Notes under the pieces: model-generated
What the model was told of the DNA's origin: nothing
What the model saw: the letters and a program-made list of their open reading frames with translations, nothing else
Databases searched by the model: none
Source of the DNA: Desmodus rotundus
Taxonomy: Eukaryota; Chordata; Mammalia; Chiroptera; Phyllostomidae
NCBI RefSeq assembly: GCF_022682495.2
Contig: NC_071398.1
Coordinates: forward strand, 10,112,934-10,176,933
Direction of reading: 5' to 3'
DNA: 64,000 bases
Program-made: the position numbers and the translations under genes
In this document: positions 10,336 through 24,142 of the stretch, one piece after another
How the letters are laid out: every line of letters starts with the position of its first letter
Position numbering within the stretch: the stretch's first letter is position 1

Positions 10336-13300
10336 TGTGGCGATGTATATTTATTGACTATTATTTCTGTGATGGTCCGAATGGGGAAAAATGGCAGTTG
10401 GAATAGTCAGTAACGTTTTTCATCATAAAGCAAGATACACATTTTCATTTAGTCCTGTGTTGAGTATTTTTAGGTCAAAACTGCTTAGTGTTGAGTTTTC
10501 TATGTTTGTGTTTTTGAATTCTCAGTATTTAGGTGAGGCACATTTGGCAGAATTTTCAGAATCAGGATGCCATTCTGCATCTTATCTAGACAACTTGATA
10601 ATAAAGTATTCAATAACAGACATTTTTACCACCCCCTTTCCAACAATTGTTAACATAAAGGATTAACAACAGATCAATCCTGCCTTTGAACTTGTATCTA
10701 AATTTCATCCAAATTGACATTTATTGACTCATCAAGCAATACTTCTCAAGATAAGAGGTGCAATCACTTTGAATTGTTATCTCAGGGATAATGTTAGCAG
10801 GCAGAATGAACATATTCCCATTAAACCAGAATGCAAAGTGAGTTTGTTAGTTTGAATGTAAAAACTCTTACAGACATTTATTTGAAGGGAAAAAAATGGC
10901 ATTTTGGAAAGATTTAATTTTATCTCTAAAGCCCAAAGGACAAATAATTGAGCTCAATTCTAAAGGGCTTCATTCCACACAAACAACTAACGTTATCAGA
11001 GGTTGAAAACTTTATCCTAAAAATAGCATTATACAATACGAGTGCAGCTCTCAAGCTAGAGGCATGTAATTAAATAGTAGATCTAAAATTATTAATAGCT
11101 TCCCATTTATCTGGAAGCCCTCATTTCTTTAAATCTTAACCTCACTTCTGTAAGAAGTTTTCCCACAACAATGTAACTAAAATCCTGTTTGTTGTGATAT
11201 AGATGGATGTGTCTTCCTTGTGGTACAGTTTTGGCTTAAAAACTTACAGCGCAATAGACTTTTGGAAGTATTCCATTTGAAAATGTATAATGTTTAGGAG
11301 ATTATGAATTCTTTGTAATACAAGCTGAAGTAGGGGAATTTTTTTTGGTTTATCTGATGAGTTCAACATTGGCTACGAAATAAAGGTCTAGGGTTACTTT
11401 TCCATCTTAAAGAGACCATTATAGAGGAGTTTGACTGACTCCACAATATTCCAGAGTCTGTAGGGATTCATATTGGTTCTTAAACCTCACTACACGAACT
11501 CTGCAACCTCCCCCAAACCACCAACTGGCAACCCAAGCTTCTATTTATCAGGCTTGGACTCCTTTCTTTCCAAATACTCAAAAATCTAATTGATTTCTTA
11601 CAATGAAGACTTGCTTGGTTTTTATAATATTGACTTTTGAAAGTCATTTTCTTTTTTGTCTGATTTGGAACCCTTGGCACACCATCCTTGAGCCGTCCCA
11701 ATGGGGCTTTTCCCTGTAGTGGAACACTCAGGTCCCGTCTGTGGCAAATGCTCTCCTGTGTGGTTGCTCCCTTGGTCAAAGATAATTTGACTGTAGTTCT
11801 AGACTCAAGCTAATGGGGTTTACTAATCTGTTGCTGCAGGTGATAAACCAAAGGAAATAGTGCCAACAGAAAGATATCAGTGCAAATGAGGAGAAGCCAA
11901 TGTGCCCTACAGTCCAGCCTGAGCTGTTTCTCTTTTCTGATAATAGAGCAGGGGGACGCACTAATAACACAGAAAAGCACCGTTGATCTGTGAATATATT
12001 ACAGAGCTTTAGTTCACCACACATCCTGCAAAGTAGATCGGATAACATTCACTGCCGCTTCTAGAGGTGGATTAGTATTTACACATGAATTAACAATTAG
12101 AATTGGAGGGAGAGGAACTGAGTCTGACAGGAGCTTCCTGAGGACGGTTTAATACAAAAGCTTTGCCGCACCATTCTTAGTCATCCAGAAACATTGAGCA
12201 ATACGAAGCATAGCATCCAAAGCTCTCCTCCTCTCCAATTAAAGTGTTGGCCCATTTAGGTCTGACTCATTTTTTTTTAAAAAGGCTCAAATTGGCCTTA
12301 TGCATTTTACATCGGGTATCATAGCATAGGAAACCAGATACACGTGCTGCTGGCCATAGAGAGAAATGTAAGTCTCAGAAGTTACGTAGATGCTTATCTG
12401 TGATCTGTTTCTGAAAATAAATAAGTAAAAATAAAACATCGCAAATTACATGAAAATTAGGTCACAGTTTAGCCCACTACCTCTTTAGACTTTACCAATT
12501 ACACCAAAAATATGTTTCAGATATAAACTTGGGAATTTAATTCATTCTTCCATGGTTGGAATGGGCGGTGCATCGATGATCATTAAGACTTCTTAATGTA
12601 GCAACACTAGATTTATTTCTTTAGCCTTGTCCTACCTATAACTTGATGCCTGGTTTCAAAGCAGTGATTTTTTCCAAAGTGAGGATGCTAGATCCACGGA
12701 GTTGGGCTTAAAAGTGGCTGTGTTAACTCATCGAGTGACCTGGAACAAATGCCATGTGGGTTTTTAAAACTCATGCTCAGCTGCCTACTTGCTCATGCTT
12801 TTCATCTTGCTCATGGCAAATGAAGGGCAATACCATGTATCTTACTCGTTACTATCCTCATATATCCACCTGGTGGGTGCTTAGCCTCATGCTAATACGT
12901 AGAAGATACACATGTGCATAATTTATTCAGTGCTGCCCTGTCCTCCCTGCTCTACAGCAATTTAACTTCCCAAAATAGGAAAACATAGGTTCATCTGCTT
13001 CATTAAATTTATGGCATCTTCAAATTAAGATATTTTTGTTTCCCTAATAGTCACCCCCTTTCACCCAAATAACATCTATCTGTAAGTTGCCAAATGGGCT
13101 AATAATCTGTATTTCTTGTCATTTAAGCAACTATAGAGTAGTATACTGTTTTGTTGAAATGAAGTATTCCATTAAGTAGTGTGATAACAATCTTATACTC
13201 AGAGGATATTTTATTTCTCTGAACCTTAAGATTGTAAGAAAACTCTTAAATCAAGCTACAGGTGGTTGGTGACAATGATATATTAATATTTGAGAGAAAT

Positions 13301-13504
13301 ATCTTTAGGGAGAACAAATCACATATAATGTGAGGATTAACAAATACCATGTCATATATTGATACAAAGTATATTTATAGTAACACTGGCATAAGTGCTA
13401 TGGAACCGCTGATGAGAATATGATCAATAATGACACTGACTCCATGTCTGTAATGTGTCAAACGTGGTGCTAGATTCTCAGTGTATCTGACGTGATGCTC
13501 ACCA
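10336..13504. other. Long unique, mostly repeat-free stretch
   Basis: About 3.2 kb without a repeat I recognise and without a convincing coding frame. Minus-strand frames at 11480-11779 and 11776-12048 are short, have low-complexity composition and no family resemblance. Unbroken unique DNA of this length is a reasonable place to look for conserved noncoding elements by cross-species alignment. Confidence 0.45.
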
Positions 13505-13640
13505 CTGTCCCATGAGTTAGGCATTGCACCATTTCTATAGATGAAAAAGCAGTTCTGTTAAGTGTATCTGATTTATATTACACCTTTACTAGGTAGGCGA
13601 GTTTAGGGATGAAAGGCACGTCTGTCTAACTCTATCGGAC
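13505..13640 (-). mobile_element. MIR SINE fragment, minus strand
   Basis: The block 'catgagttaggcattgcacc' followed by 'tctatagatgaaaaagcag' resembles the reverse-complement MIR core (the ACAGATGAGGAAACTGAG region). The copy is strongly diverged, as expected for this pre-eutherian family. Confidence 0.5.
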
Positions 13641-15179
13641 GTTTTCTCTCCCCTGAGCCATGCTGTCTTCTGTGGACAGAAGGGTCTTGTTTGACTTAGC
13701 TCTGTGAAGAAAGGGGGGTGTGGCGACTACTACAACAATCCCAGATCTAACGTCCTATCGGGTAGGTGTTAGACGCAGTCACTGTCTTCAGTTGTTGAAT
13801 GAACGAGTAACTGAATGCAGCATGTTGTCTCTTGCGTCTAGCACAGGGCCTTGTATATCTCCACTGATTTAAATAACTCTGCTCTGAAATGTCAATGACA
13901 ATGAAAATAAGCTCTCCATTCAGAACATCCGTTGTCAAGATATGGGAGAAGTCATACGACAGTACCCAAGGAAAGCCCACTGATCAGATCCCGGTCCACA
14001 CTCCTGCCCGTTGCAGACATGTCCCGCCACTAACTGTGACAGATGGCAGTGTCAGGCAGAACCTGGGAACACAATGACAAGGATATTTCTGTGACATATA
14101 TGTCAGTGATTAATAATCATAAATTCTCCTCTGTGCTTATGAGAAATCCCATTTTATCCTACTGCGGATGTTATGCGATGATGATGTTTATATTGATGTT
14201 TTCCATTTATCATTTATTTCATAATTATGTACCGATAAAAGCTTAAGTGCAGCTCATACTGAAATACTTTCCTCTCAATAGCTGGCTTGGCATATTTTAC
14301 ATTTTTAATAGTGTGATGTTTAGCAAAAATGTGCCAGAGGACCTAAATTAATTTGAGTAGAATTGATCTGCAGGCAACCACCAACTTAGAGGCACAGCAA
14401 GAATTTCTGCCAGCCTCCTTTTCAGTTTTGCGACATCGTTACTTAGGGCAAAGCCTTACAATAAAAATTAATTTTGAATTATATGCCATAAAGTGGATAT
14501 TATTTTCAGCATATTTTATAGAATAGTCATCAGCTTCTAAATCATCACAAAATGAATTTCAGGGATAATGAGAAGATATGATTTTTTAAAATGTATTCAT
14601 GTTATGGAAAATTCACAAGACATATGGCATATTGATTTAAGTGTTTCAAATTTTAATATTTAACTTCAACTTTTATTGAGTTCTATGTTGCAGAAAGTGC
14701 TAAGTGATAAAAATTTGATCAGACATAAAGTTCTTGCTTTCAAAAAATCTCAGTCTGTCTTGGCAAGCACATATAAATGCATTACAGGAGTATCAAGAAA
14801 GAGTTATAATAGTAGGTGCTATATGAAGACTGAGTTATCTGCCCTGGTTCTAAGTTATCTTGTAATTTATTAGTAATAACATTATCAGCATTAAGATTAT
14901 TCAGAATTTCATATAGCATCTGTGCTGCTGCTTCATTTTTTCTCTTTGCTTCACTTGTAGTCTCTATTTTTTCATGTTGTCCATACTCATTATTTCCCCA
15001 TCATTATCTCTTTCCTACCCTCCCTTTCCTTTCCTGTCTCCTATATTTCTTACTCTTCTTTAGCATTTTTATTCTTGCTGTTTCATTTGCAAGAAAATCA
15101 CTGCTTCCGTAAACTCGCTATCATTATATAAAATGATCATCTCCAAAGTGCATGTAACAGAGTGATATAAAAACAACTA
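13641..15179. other. Unique sequence
   Basis: No gene recognised. Scattered CpGs occur at 13600-14040 but are not dense. A pyrimidine-rich stretch occupies 14940-15070. Confidence 0.45.
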
Positions 15180-15320
15180 AGATTAAGGGGCTTGCCATGG
15201 AGCAGACACAACGCTAAGTGAAAGCAGACACATTTTGTCTGATTTCAGCTTCCCTTAGACAGAAGTGGCTGTCCACATTTTTCAGACGCCGAGACGGAAA
15301 CACAGATCACCACCTGTAAC
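15180..15320 (-). mobile_element. Possible MIR fragment, minus strand
   Basis: The block 'cacatttttcagacgccgag' followed by 'acggaaacacagatca' is placed like the MIR 'cccattttacagatgaggaaactgaggc' core. Weak, short match. Confidence 0.4.
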
Positions 15321-15469
15321 ACGTCAGACTGTGCCTAGCGAATGCCGTTCACATAGACTCCCTACAATAACATGTCTCTGGCTGCTCTTCAGTGCACCTT
15401 CCCAGGCAGGCATCATCAACAACTGCCCTATGGGAAACAGAGCGATGTGAGCTGGAGCAGTCCATGAGG

Positions 15470-15640
15470 TGAGGTTGGCCCGCATTCAGATGCTGGCTCC
15501 ACCTCTTGCAGCGTGTGGCCCACAGGCACTGAAGGTTAAACAACCTGCCCCAGGTTCCTCATCTGTAGAAGGAGGTGATACCAGCAGCTACTTCAATAGG
15601 CTTGTTGGGAATTAAAGGGTTTACATGAGTGAAGCGCACA
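15470..15640 (+). mobile_element. MIR SINE, plus strand
   Basis: The expected MIR order is present: 'attcagatgctggctccacc' (the GATTCAAATCCTGGCTCTGCC region), then 'ttcctcatctgtagaagg', then 'gtgataccagcagctac', then the 'gggaattaaagg' block. A 109-codon minus-strand frame reading across its right edge is not a gene. Confidence 0.65.
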
Positions 15641-16152
15641 CCCAAAATGTCTTCCATAGGAAACACTTTACATTTTGCAACACTTGGCCTGCAGTGCAGG
15701 TTGGAGAGGCGCGCTGCTCTGTGGCATTTGTTGGTTCCTGGGCTGTAAACAGTCCTGCTACGGCCAAGGGCAAGCTCCAGTAGGGTGCCATCGAACACAG
15801 AGTTGGAGAGAGTTGCACAGGGGCGTTTGGAGCACAGATTTCCACTGTGCAGACACAATCGATGTAAATAACCTCAAGAGCACTATGCCAATGCAGTAAA
15901 GTGATTAAGATGCAATACATTTTGATAGTTTTTACCTTTGTTTGTAACATAATTGTTCAATTGTATTTTTTAAAATAATGTTTATGTTTCACAACCAGGT
16001 CACCCATTTCCTGATTATATGATAATTGGCAAGACTATACAGGTCAGCTTCAACAAACCACTGAGTATTATATGCATTTTTCTTTAGAAAAATAAAAGTC
16101 AGATATAGTTTCAGAATGCTTCTCAATAGAGCCCTCCATATTACTAGCATAT
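15641..16152. other. Unique sequence
   Basis: 15660-15860 is GC-richer than its surroundings and open on both strands for about 75-100 codons. No similarity to a known protein is apparent, and the two frames are shadows of each other. Confidence 0.4.
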
Positions 16153-16164
16153 TAGCATGTTTTA

Positions 16165-16520
16165 TTTTTTAATCTATTTTATTGATTATGCTATTACAGT
16201 AGTCCCATTTTTTTCTCCCCTTTATTCCCCTCCACTCCGTACCCCACCTCCCACCATCATTCCCCCAGCTTAGTTCATGTCCATGGGTCATACATATAAG
16301 TTCTTTGGCTTCTCCATGTCCCATACTCCCTCTGTTTATTTTGTACCTGTTTTGTACCTATTTTTAACCTCCCCCTCTCTGTTTTATACCTATCATTTAT
16401 GCTTCTTTGCCCCCATTCTTTCCCCTCCCCCTCCCTGCCGGTAACCCTCCATGTGATCTCCATTTCTGTGATTCTGTTCCTGTTCTAGTCGTTTGCTTAG
16501 TTCGTTTTTGTTTTTGTTTT
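16165..16520 (-). mobile_element. L1 3' UTR insertion, minus strand
   Basis: The left end is a T-rich tail ('ttttaatctattttattgat'), followed by C-rich blocks 'cattcccccagcttagttca' and 'ccatgggtcatacatataag', the reverse complement of a bat-type L1 3' UTR distinct from the one at 3838. A near-perfect 12-bp TSD (tagcatgtttta at 16153-16164, taacatgtttta at 16521-16532) marks a complete, heavily 5'-truncated insertion of about 356 bp. Confidence 0.8.
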
Positions 16521-16532
16521 TAACATGTTTTA

Positions 16533-17189
16533 AATCAGACAAAAATTGGTTTTCATCTTTGGTCTATGGGGTTATCAGTGACTTATGTAAGCTACTTTAA
16601 CCAACCTTAAGATGGAAGACTAAAGCATTATAATAGCAGAACTTTGGTAAATGTTTATAACTCATGAGGGGGAAATTCTACATTTAAACCCAGGTTTCCC
16701 TTACTTTAAGGGCTGTGATGTTTTAAATATTCCATGCCACCTGTTGAAATAAGAAATAAGAACAGGGACAGGAATATGTACTTACAGGCTGGAGTTGTCT
16801 AAAACACACAGCTAACTGCTGAGTTATGGTATAATCCGATACGAAACAGGCTATTACTTGTCAGTGATCTGGGAAGTCACAAGCACATTCTAAGCTCTGC
16901 AGTGATTTTAAAATTAAGGTACTGATAATTTAGGTGGATAGTTAATTTTCAGAAAACATACTAAACTATTTTGGAAAGTAGTTGAACAATTGAAGGAGGT
17001 GAGACAGCTACTCCTCGAGCCATTTCTCTCCCAAAGTATAATATAATTTAAAAGAATAAATAGCTTTCCCCATTTGCCAACCTATGGCATTCTCTTCCTT
17101 GCTTATAAAATGTTATATTTTTAAGAGCATTATATTATTTAAAGTTAAGCTAAATAAACAAAGTTTACTTAACATATTTGCCAAATATC
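16533..17189. other. Unique AT-rich sequence
   Basis: No gene or nameable repeat. Confidence 0.5.
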
Positions 17190-17640
17190 TTTTTTTTTTC
17201 CAATTCCCTGTGGGGTCACAAGGAGGGTTCCCGGGGACGCCAGCTCTGAGATGGAATTTAGCACGCAGGATGTTTATACTGAAGAATAACATGGAGCCAA
17301 CCCTGTGGGAGGGAAGCAGGAGCAGGATGGACAGCAGGATGCACTTGTCATAGGAGTTGTGGCCAACCCACACGGCAAGCGCCTTCAGAGTTGTCCCTAA
17401 AGAGGCCAAGCAGTTCAGCCTTTTATAGTCCCACATCGATCTTTTGTGGGATGTATGACCGACTGAGCCATGGTGTGGTAGGTATGGTGCATATGACCGA
17501 TTCTCTGTAGCAAAGGACATCCCTGAAGGGGCTGAGAGGTGAAAGATGCTGCTAACAGGACCCTCAGGAGCAGGACCTACGGGTCCTTAAATGGGGAGGG
17601 GAGTGGCTCTGGGTGGTGCGGTATCACGTCCATCATCTAT
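17190..17640. other. GC-richer unidentified block, possible old LTR
   Basis: This ~450-bp island is visibly richer in G and C than the DNA around it and is open for 135 codons on the minus strand. Its size, composition and sharp edges are what an old solitary LTR would look like, but no diagnostic terminus or polyadenylation arrangement was recognised. Confidence 0.3.
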
Positions 17641-20600
17641 TGTCATAGTCCAGAGTCTTACCCTGGCTTTGGGGACACTTCAATCCAACTGTAGCTTTCA
17701 CGCCCAGACATATTTTTTTACCCTCTTCTGACAGAGCTATTTCTTTCTCCTGTTACTCTTCTTTTCCCTTTATCTTAGTCTCTCCTATCTTATCTCTTTT
17801 TCATTTCTTGACCAATTTTTCCTCATTTCATTTCTTGACCAAATCCTAATCTCAAGATGTAGGCCTGATGTGTCTGCCCCGTTTTGATTTCCGAATCGTC
17901 AGCACCAAATGACATTCTGCATTTTCACAGATAGTCTCAATTGCAAGCAATTGCATTTTTCTCTAGAAAAGGTGTTTTATCAAGTATATAGCAATAAAAT
18001 CTAATTTGCATTTTCTTATAAAAGTTTTTTTGACATGTATAGAATTTCACAAATGATAGAAAGAGTACTTTTAAGGCTAATTCATTGACTGTATGATTGG
18101 AAATCTGGTCATTGTACCTCATAAAATATTACCAATAAATAGCTATTTTATACTCTGTGTTGAGATGGATTATGCAGCTATTGTCAGTTAAATTTAGATT
18201 ATAAATCATCCTCAGGATAAATAAGGCATTGTCTTACTGTATCACAAACAGCTCTTAGAATAGTACTAGACTCATAGGAATACTTCAAACAGCCCCCTGT
18301 TAAATGTATCAAGTTTCTGTGAGGATTTTGAAGTGACAGGCAGCTGAGATTCTCCAGGTTCACACGAATGGGCTCCCAAGCTGCAGAACCTCTGGGAGAC
18401 TTTCTGATTGTTTTTTAACAGTCCATGCAAATCAGAAAATGTCACCTGCTGGGCCACCTTGTCAGTAGTTTGGAGCAAGATTTCTCAAAGAGAGAGCGTC
18501 AAAATGCATTTCATAAAGATTAGTGTAGAATCTTTTCAGTAGAAGTGGTAGAAACAGACTTGCTTTCTGGGGAATGCTGCCGGACGGCCTTTGCTCATCA
18601 TGCTAGGAAGGAACTAAATGTCACTTTCCCTGGGGGAGTCCTGGTGTATTTCAATAGGCCAAGAAGGTTTCAGGGAGACAACAGGACTCTCCAGTGCACT
18701 CAGTCTCCTGCCCTCTTTGAACACAGAACCAGTTCTGACAAAAGATGAAGAAAAAGAATAAAAAAAGCAAGAATCCTCACAGTTTGTTCAGTTCCAGAGC
18801 TGAAAGTGTTCCCTATCTCCATTATTCTTCTGACAGACCTGGGATGTGGACCATTATGAAGTCATTCAGTGTGATGAAATGCACCAAAAGTGACCTCTCT
18901 TCTTAAAATGGAGTATAAGAACATGTAAAAATGACTCTTGCTGATGGAAAATGTAATATCATTTGTACATAATTCTCTTATGTCATATTAAAAAAACCCC
19001 AAGAATCCCCTATCCTTTCAAATAAATTGATTCTTGCCAGCCCATACTTCCTCGATATAATTTATTTGCTTAAGAAACACGTTTATCTTATAGTCAATGT
19101 ATCTTTAATACTCTTCATGGACATTGAAGCTGAGCAAGTACACAAGGTGAACTTTTGAATGACTCCAGCTCCTTCTTTTTAAAAGTGTTTAAAGGGTGGT
19201 TTGTGCTTACAAATTTGTGGTAAGAATTGAAAGCTCTTTTCTTTGGGTTCTCTAACTATGTCTTCAAAGTTTCATATGTATATTGGAGCTACCACTGGGG
19301 GAATATTTTATGAAAAAGAACAAAACAAGGTAAAGAGATTAAAATTAAAATAATTTCCAAAGTCCTGTGTTGCAATTTCAGATGTAATTTAATATGATAA
19401 ACATGCATCTATGTTTCAACACTTTTTTCTCTAGAATCTTAAATTACTATCTTTGAGAAAGCTTGGTTCAGAATAATACATTTTTGTTTAAATATATTAT
19501 GCCTAATACATTTTGTTAGTCATCTACATTCAAAAGAATTGTTCTTTTGTAGGATAGATTGTATTTCAGATGATAAATTTTGGATTTCTTGTTTTTATAA
19601 CACCTAAATTATGCATATTTTTGTCAATACAATCCATCACATAACAATATGTAAGACATAATGTTTCAATATATAGCAAAGAAATCATGAGTTCTATCCA
19701 ATTTGATTATACAAGAAACATACTCCTTTGAAGAACATTTCTCGATAGCAACTCAATAGTTTCCCATTTAGTACTGAATCTGAAATGGTTTTATAGAAAT
19801 TAAGAAATAAATACATTTCTAACCCTAATTCAATGGATGTTTGATCAAGTCCCTTTAAAATGTGTAAGCCACATTTGGAGAGAGTCAGGATTATAAAAAT
19901 GTAGAAAATATTCAGTTTCTCAAGATAAACATGTGAAATACATCTAAAGAATATAAAGAATAAACAGATCTAATTTGATTACTAATTCTACTCTGTAAAG
20001 GAGAACCCCAAAGGCTTGTTAAAAGAGAAATGCATATTCCTTTTCATTGTTGTCAATTGGGGGTTAGCTATAAATTAAGATATGAAAGATTCACTGGAAT
20101 CACTGGAATAGGTACATTCAATTTTAGAACTCCATTTTTTTTCTAGCTTAGAAATACTTGAAAACAGAAATCTGGAGAACTACAAAAACTAGTTTGGTGA
20201 TACTTGAGAGTTTTGATTGTTTGAGGAAAGCATAAGCAGCCCAGAATTTTTCAGGTATTTTCATCAACTACTCTGAAACCCAGAGGTCCTGCATTACATG
20301 TTCAGTGATGAATTTATTGAGGCTTTGCCATATACTGAGCACTGCTGTTGGGTCCGGGACAGTTTTGGTTTTTGGTTACAAAAAGAAGACTGTGCTGTGT
20401 ATTAAGGGAAAAACACATTATCAAAGAAAGTTTAACTAGCAGAACCTCTGGGCGATGCCAGGAGTCACACTTGGAAGCTATATAGTAAAACCCAAACCAA
20501 AAAAATCCCCCAAACCACAAGCAAGGAATTGCAAGGCATTTAATGATGAAGCTGAAGTGAAACTTAACTCTCCCAGACGAGTTGCTGCAAAATAAACACA

Positions 20601-21019
20601 CCGTTGGTTAATGATGACCATTCCAGTTTAACACAGAGGGATGAGCTCTTTTTGTAGAAAAGTCAAAGTTTAATTAGACCTAGATTCCAAGTGCAAGTTA
20701 GGTGTATAATGATGTCAGATCCATGCCTGTATCCTGGATTCCTGTGGCTATAAATATGACATTTTTCTTCAAATATAAAGAAAAATAAGTAACCAAATAA
20801 ATAAAAGTCTTATGACTTCCCAAAATACCCTTTTTAAGTAATAATTATTGTAGTAATAGTAGTAGTGGAAGCTATCATTTATTGACCATTTACTAGCTAC
20901 CATTTGTTCTTTGTCAGTTTATAGGGCAATGATTAATATTAGTAAAAGTATCAAGTGGCAAAAGTGACTTGTGCTTAAAAACATTATCATGTCTGATGCA
21001 ACAACTTATTTCGAATAGT
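17641..21019. other. Unique AT-rich DNA with small ancient repeat traces
   Basis: No gene recognised. A 15-bp unit (ttcatttcttgacca) is repeated at 17800 and 17827. Around 20300-20365 and 20865-20945 are 'tttattga...' segments resembling ancient mammalian repeat 3' ends. The rest is AT-rich with many stop codons in every frame. Confidence 0.45.
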
Positions 21020-21160
21020 GCTAGCTTTAGTGCCAAATATTGGCTCCAACATTTACTATCTGTGAAACTGAGTACATCTTAGTTCTGCTGAGCTTGTTTT
21101 CATAACTAATAATGAATACAATATCTGCCTTGTAGGAATTCCATGGTTTTGTGGAATTTA
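21020..21160 (+). mobile_element. MIR SINE, plus strand
   Basis: The blocks 'gctccaacatttactatctg', 'gttttcataactaataatga' and 'tgccttgtaggaattcc' match the MIR order (GCCACTTACTAGCTGTGTGA, then TTTCCTCATCTGTAAAATG, then CCTCATAGGGTT). Confidence 0.5.
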
Positions 21161-21249
21161 ACATAATGTTAGTAATGTTCATCATTAGTATTATTCTGAA
21201 AGAAGGACCAATGATTACAGCAAAAGAAAGTGTCCAATGCTAACCCAGT

Positions 21250-21670
21250 CTCACTAGACATGTTTATTGTGGGTCCCTGGCCCTCCAATATGACTGAAGA
21301 GGCTGAATCCCAGCCCAATGGCTGTTTCAGGGTCCTGAGCTTTAGAGCGGAAATGGGTGTGCCACCTCCCAGGTCCCTTAGTGTATTTTACTGGTAACAG
21401 TACCATGGCCAAACAGGGCTGTAGCCTCAAATTCATGGGTACAGAACTGTACTGGGGACCCTGGTGGGCAAGTTCCCTGGGTGGGAACCTGACCAAGAGA
21501 CTTCCCATTGTAGTTCTCGTTTGTCTTGGAGAACCTGCCCTGTGTTTCCCTATCTCTACCTTAAAGCTCCCACAATGCACTTCTGTTTGTGGGCAGATGT
21601 CAAATTAGTGCTGTAGAGGGGGGCAGGAAACTTTGCATGGGTCCATCTTGCTGACATCACTCCTCTAGCA
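21250..21670. other. GC-richer unidentified block
   Basis: A discrete ~420-bp block, richer in GC than its flanks, open for 108 codons on the minus strand and 83 on the plus strand in overlapping register. Neither product is recognisable. An old LTR or degenerate processed copy is possible; nothing decides between them. Confidence 0.3.
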
Positions 21671-23943
21671 TTAACTTCCTGGTTGTTCCTATAACAGGCC
21701 AAGCACGCTCCCAGTCAAGTCCTGCAAGTTTTCTCACTTTCTCTTTCTTGTTCCTGAAATACTGCCCTTCAGATATCTGTTTGGAGTGATCCTCACTTCA
21801 TTCAGGTCCCTGCTGGAATGTCGCCTTATCACAGACAACCGCAGGGTCAATCTCTTTGAAGGAGTACCCCACCACTTTTGATGCCATTACTCTGCTTTCA
21901 CTTCAGATAATGTACTTATTTTATATATATTTGTTGAATTTCTTTCTACACAAAAAATTAAAATCAATGCGAGTATGGAAGTTGTGTCTTATTTCCCGCC
22001 ACATTGTGCACATAGAAAGAGTGGATTTTTGTGTGTGGGGGGATTAAACAGGATAATCATGTGATGATATTGCCACAGTGCCAGTTGCTCAATTCAAACT
22101 GTGTCTTGCTTTTTGTTCGGGGAAGGAGTCAGTCTTACAGCTGTTGGGCGAAGTCAGCCTCTACCTGTTCCTGTAAATAAAGTTCTCGTGGCACGACTGC
22201 AGTGATCTGTTTCTGTGGTGTCTGTGGCCGCCTTCCTGTTACAGTGGCACAACGGGATCCTTGTGGCAGGGACTGTATGGTCTGCAAAGACTATGGCATT
22301 TATCATCTGCTCCTTTACAGAAAACAAGGTGGCTTTTTTATCCAGCATAAATGAAATATATGGGTGGACTGAATGAATGAAAATAATAAAAATGAATGAA
22401 TGAATGAGTGAACCACAGGTGTATATGTCTAATGATAACAGCCATCCGTATGCATCTCTGTTTGCATTCTTGGTATTTAGTTCTATGTGAGTAAGCTTCT
22501 CAACTGGAACAAAATGTGAAGTGTTACTCCTTGCACATTTAAAATAAGAAGCTTGGAGTAGTTGAACTCTAGCGCCCAAAAGTTGAGGATTTGCTAAAAG
22601 TCACAGAGCAGGCTGGGTGCAAATATGAGGTGAGGTCCAAGGTCTCTTCATATTTAGCCGAAACATGGAACAAATGTATTTTGGGGTGTCCCTCACCAAA
22701 AAAAAAAAAAAAAGCACTTTTCTTAAAAGTTGGTTAAAGCCTGTAGCGCTATTATTGTCAAATGTTATTGGGAATCCTTTTCTTGATTAGTAAAGTTAGA
22801 TGTTTTTAAAGAGAAGCTTAATTTTTAAATGCTTTCTTTGATGAGGTTAATGTGCTTTCATGGCTGAGTTCCAGTAAGTGAGGGTGATTTTTTGTGTATC
22901 TTCTTGAGATATTGTACGTACTGGTGCTGATTCCCCACCCTCCCTCTGGGTAAACTGATGTTTGAGCACTTTTTTTACTCCTAAGGAGAAGAGTGCAGAT
23001 TTCCCTCCCATCTACCCAAGAACAGATATGACAGTGCCACAATATCAAAAAATAAGTTTTTATTTTAAAACTTGTCAGAGAAGTAGAAAGTGGATTTCAT
23101 TCCTGGATCATCTTTGGTAATTCTGAACAACTGTCATTTTTTTATAATTACCACATTTGTTTTTATTTGCAACCTGAGATACAGCATAATCCTTGGTTCA
23201 TAGTTGATATCCACTAAATACTTGTTGAGAAAATAAACGAATCAGTGAATAGAAAACCATTCATGGTTAAAAAGAAAAAAGGAAGTGAATTTCACATACA
23301 AAATAGAAACCTATTTTACTTCTGAGCCTTTTGATTGATAAGAAGAGCTGAGAATTTGCAAAATTAAAAGAAGCTTAATAAACCTCACAAACCAGGGCAA
23401 ACGTGTTTTGTGGAGATGGTGGTGGTTTTTCTCATTTTGAGGTTTTTGAAGGCATGTAGGTGGCGCTAGAGCTTATCCCTGTCCTTACTGGGAAAAAGGT
23501 CAGGGCACCTCTTAGGGAACATATGAAAATTTCCATATTATGATAGCAAAGAAAAGATTGAATATTATAGCACATATCCAATATAAAAATTACTCATGTT
23601 ACTGTAAATCTGAAAAGCCATAATTATATCCTCTGTAGTGTTAAATGAGGCCAAAGTAATACTATAGAGTGAAAGGGATGAGGGTTACGTTGGTTAAGTT
23701 TCTGGTTGCTAGTGAGAGAAACCCAACTGAAAATAGAATAAGTTGAAAGAATTACAGGTGAGTGGGAGCTTACTAGTTATGTAACTAAAAAGTATGTATT
23801 TGTTTTTGCCTTCACAACTGAATGAAATTAGGCGCTCGAATTTGTCCAAGAATCTCTGATCCTTCCACTGCTCAGACCTACCTTCCTCTGGGCTGAGTTT
23901 ATACTCATGCAGTTCTCTTTATGTGATAATACCAGGCTACTAA
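21671..23943. other. Unique sequence with small simple repeats
   Basis: Contains a degenerate (GAAT)n stretch at about 22370-22411 and an A15 run near 22699-22713. A 141-codon minus-strand frame (22154-22579) reads across the (GAAT)n repeat and has no recognisable domain. Confidence 0.45.
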
Positions 23944-23951
23944 CCTGACAG

Positions 23952-24142
23952 CACAGGTGGCAAACACAAGGCCCACGGGCCAAATCTGGCCCTCCACCTT
24001 GTTTTATCCAGCCAGGCACCTTGTTTCTCGCTTAACTGTTAAGGAGTAGTTACATGTATACAGTCCTAAAATTACATTCAGCCCTTTGAAGGCAACCGTG
24101 AGGCTGACGTGGCCCCCGGTGAAAATGAGTTTGACACCCCTG
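23952..24142 (+). mobile_element. Nonautonomous hAT transposon with 7/8 TSD
   Basis: The element starts 'cacaggtggcaaac' and ends 'gagtttgacacccctg', imperfect inverted termini of the hAT form CAGGGGTGNCAAAC. Flanking 8-bp sequences cctgacag (23944-23951) and ccttacag (24143-24150) differ at one base, consistent with the 8-bp duplication made by hAT transposases. It has no coding capacity. Its right half matches the element at 47872-48068; its left half is different. Confidence 0.85.
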
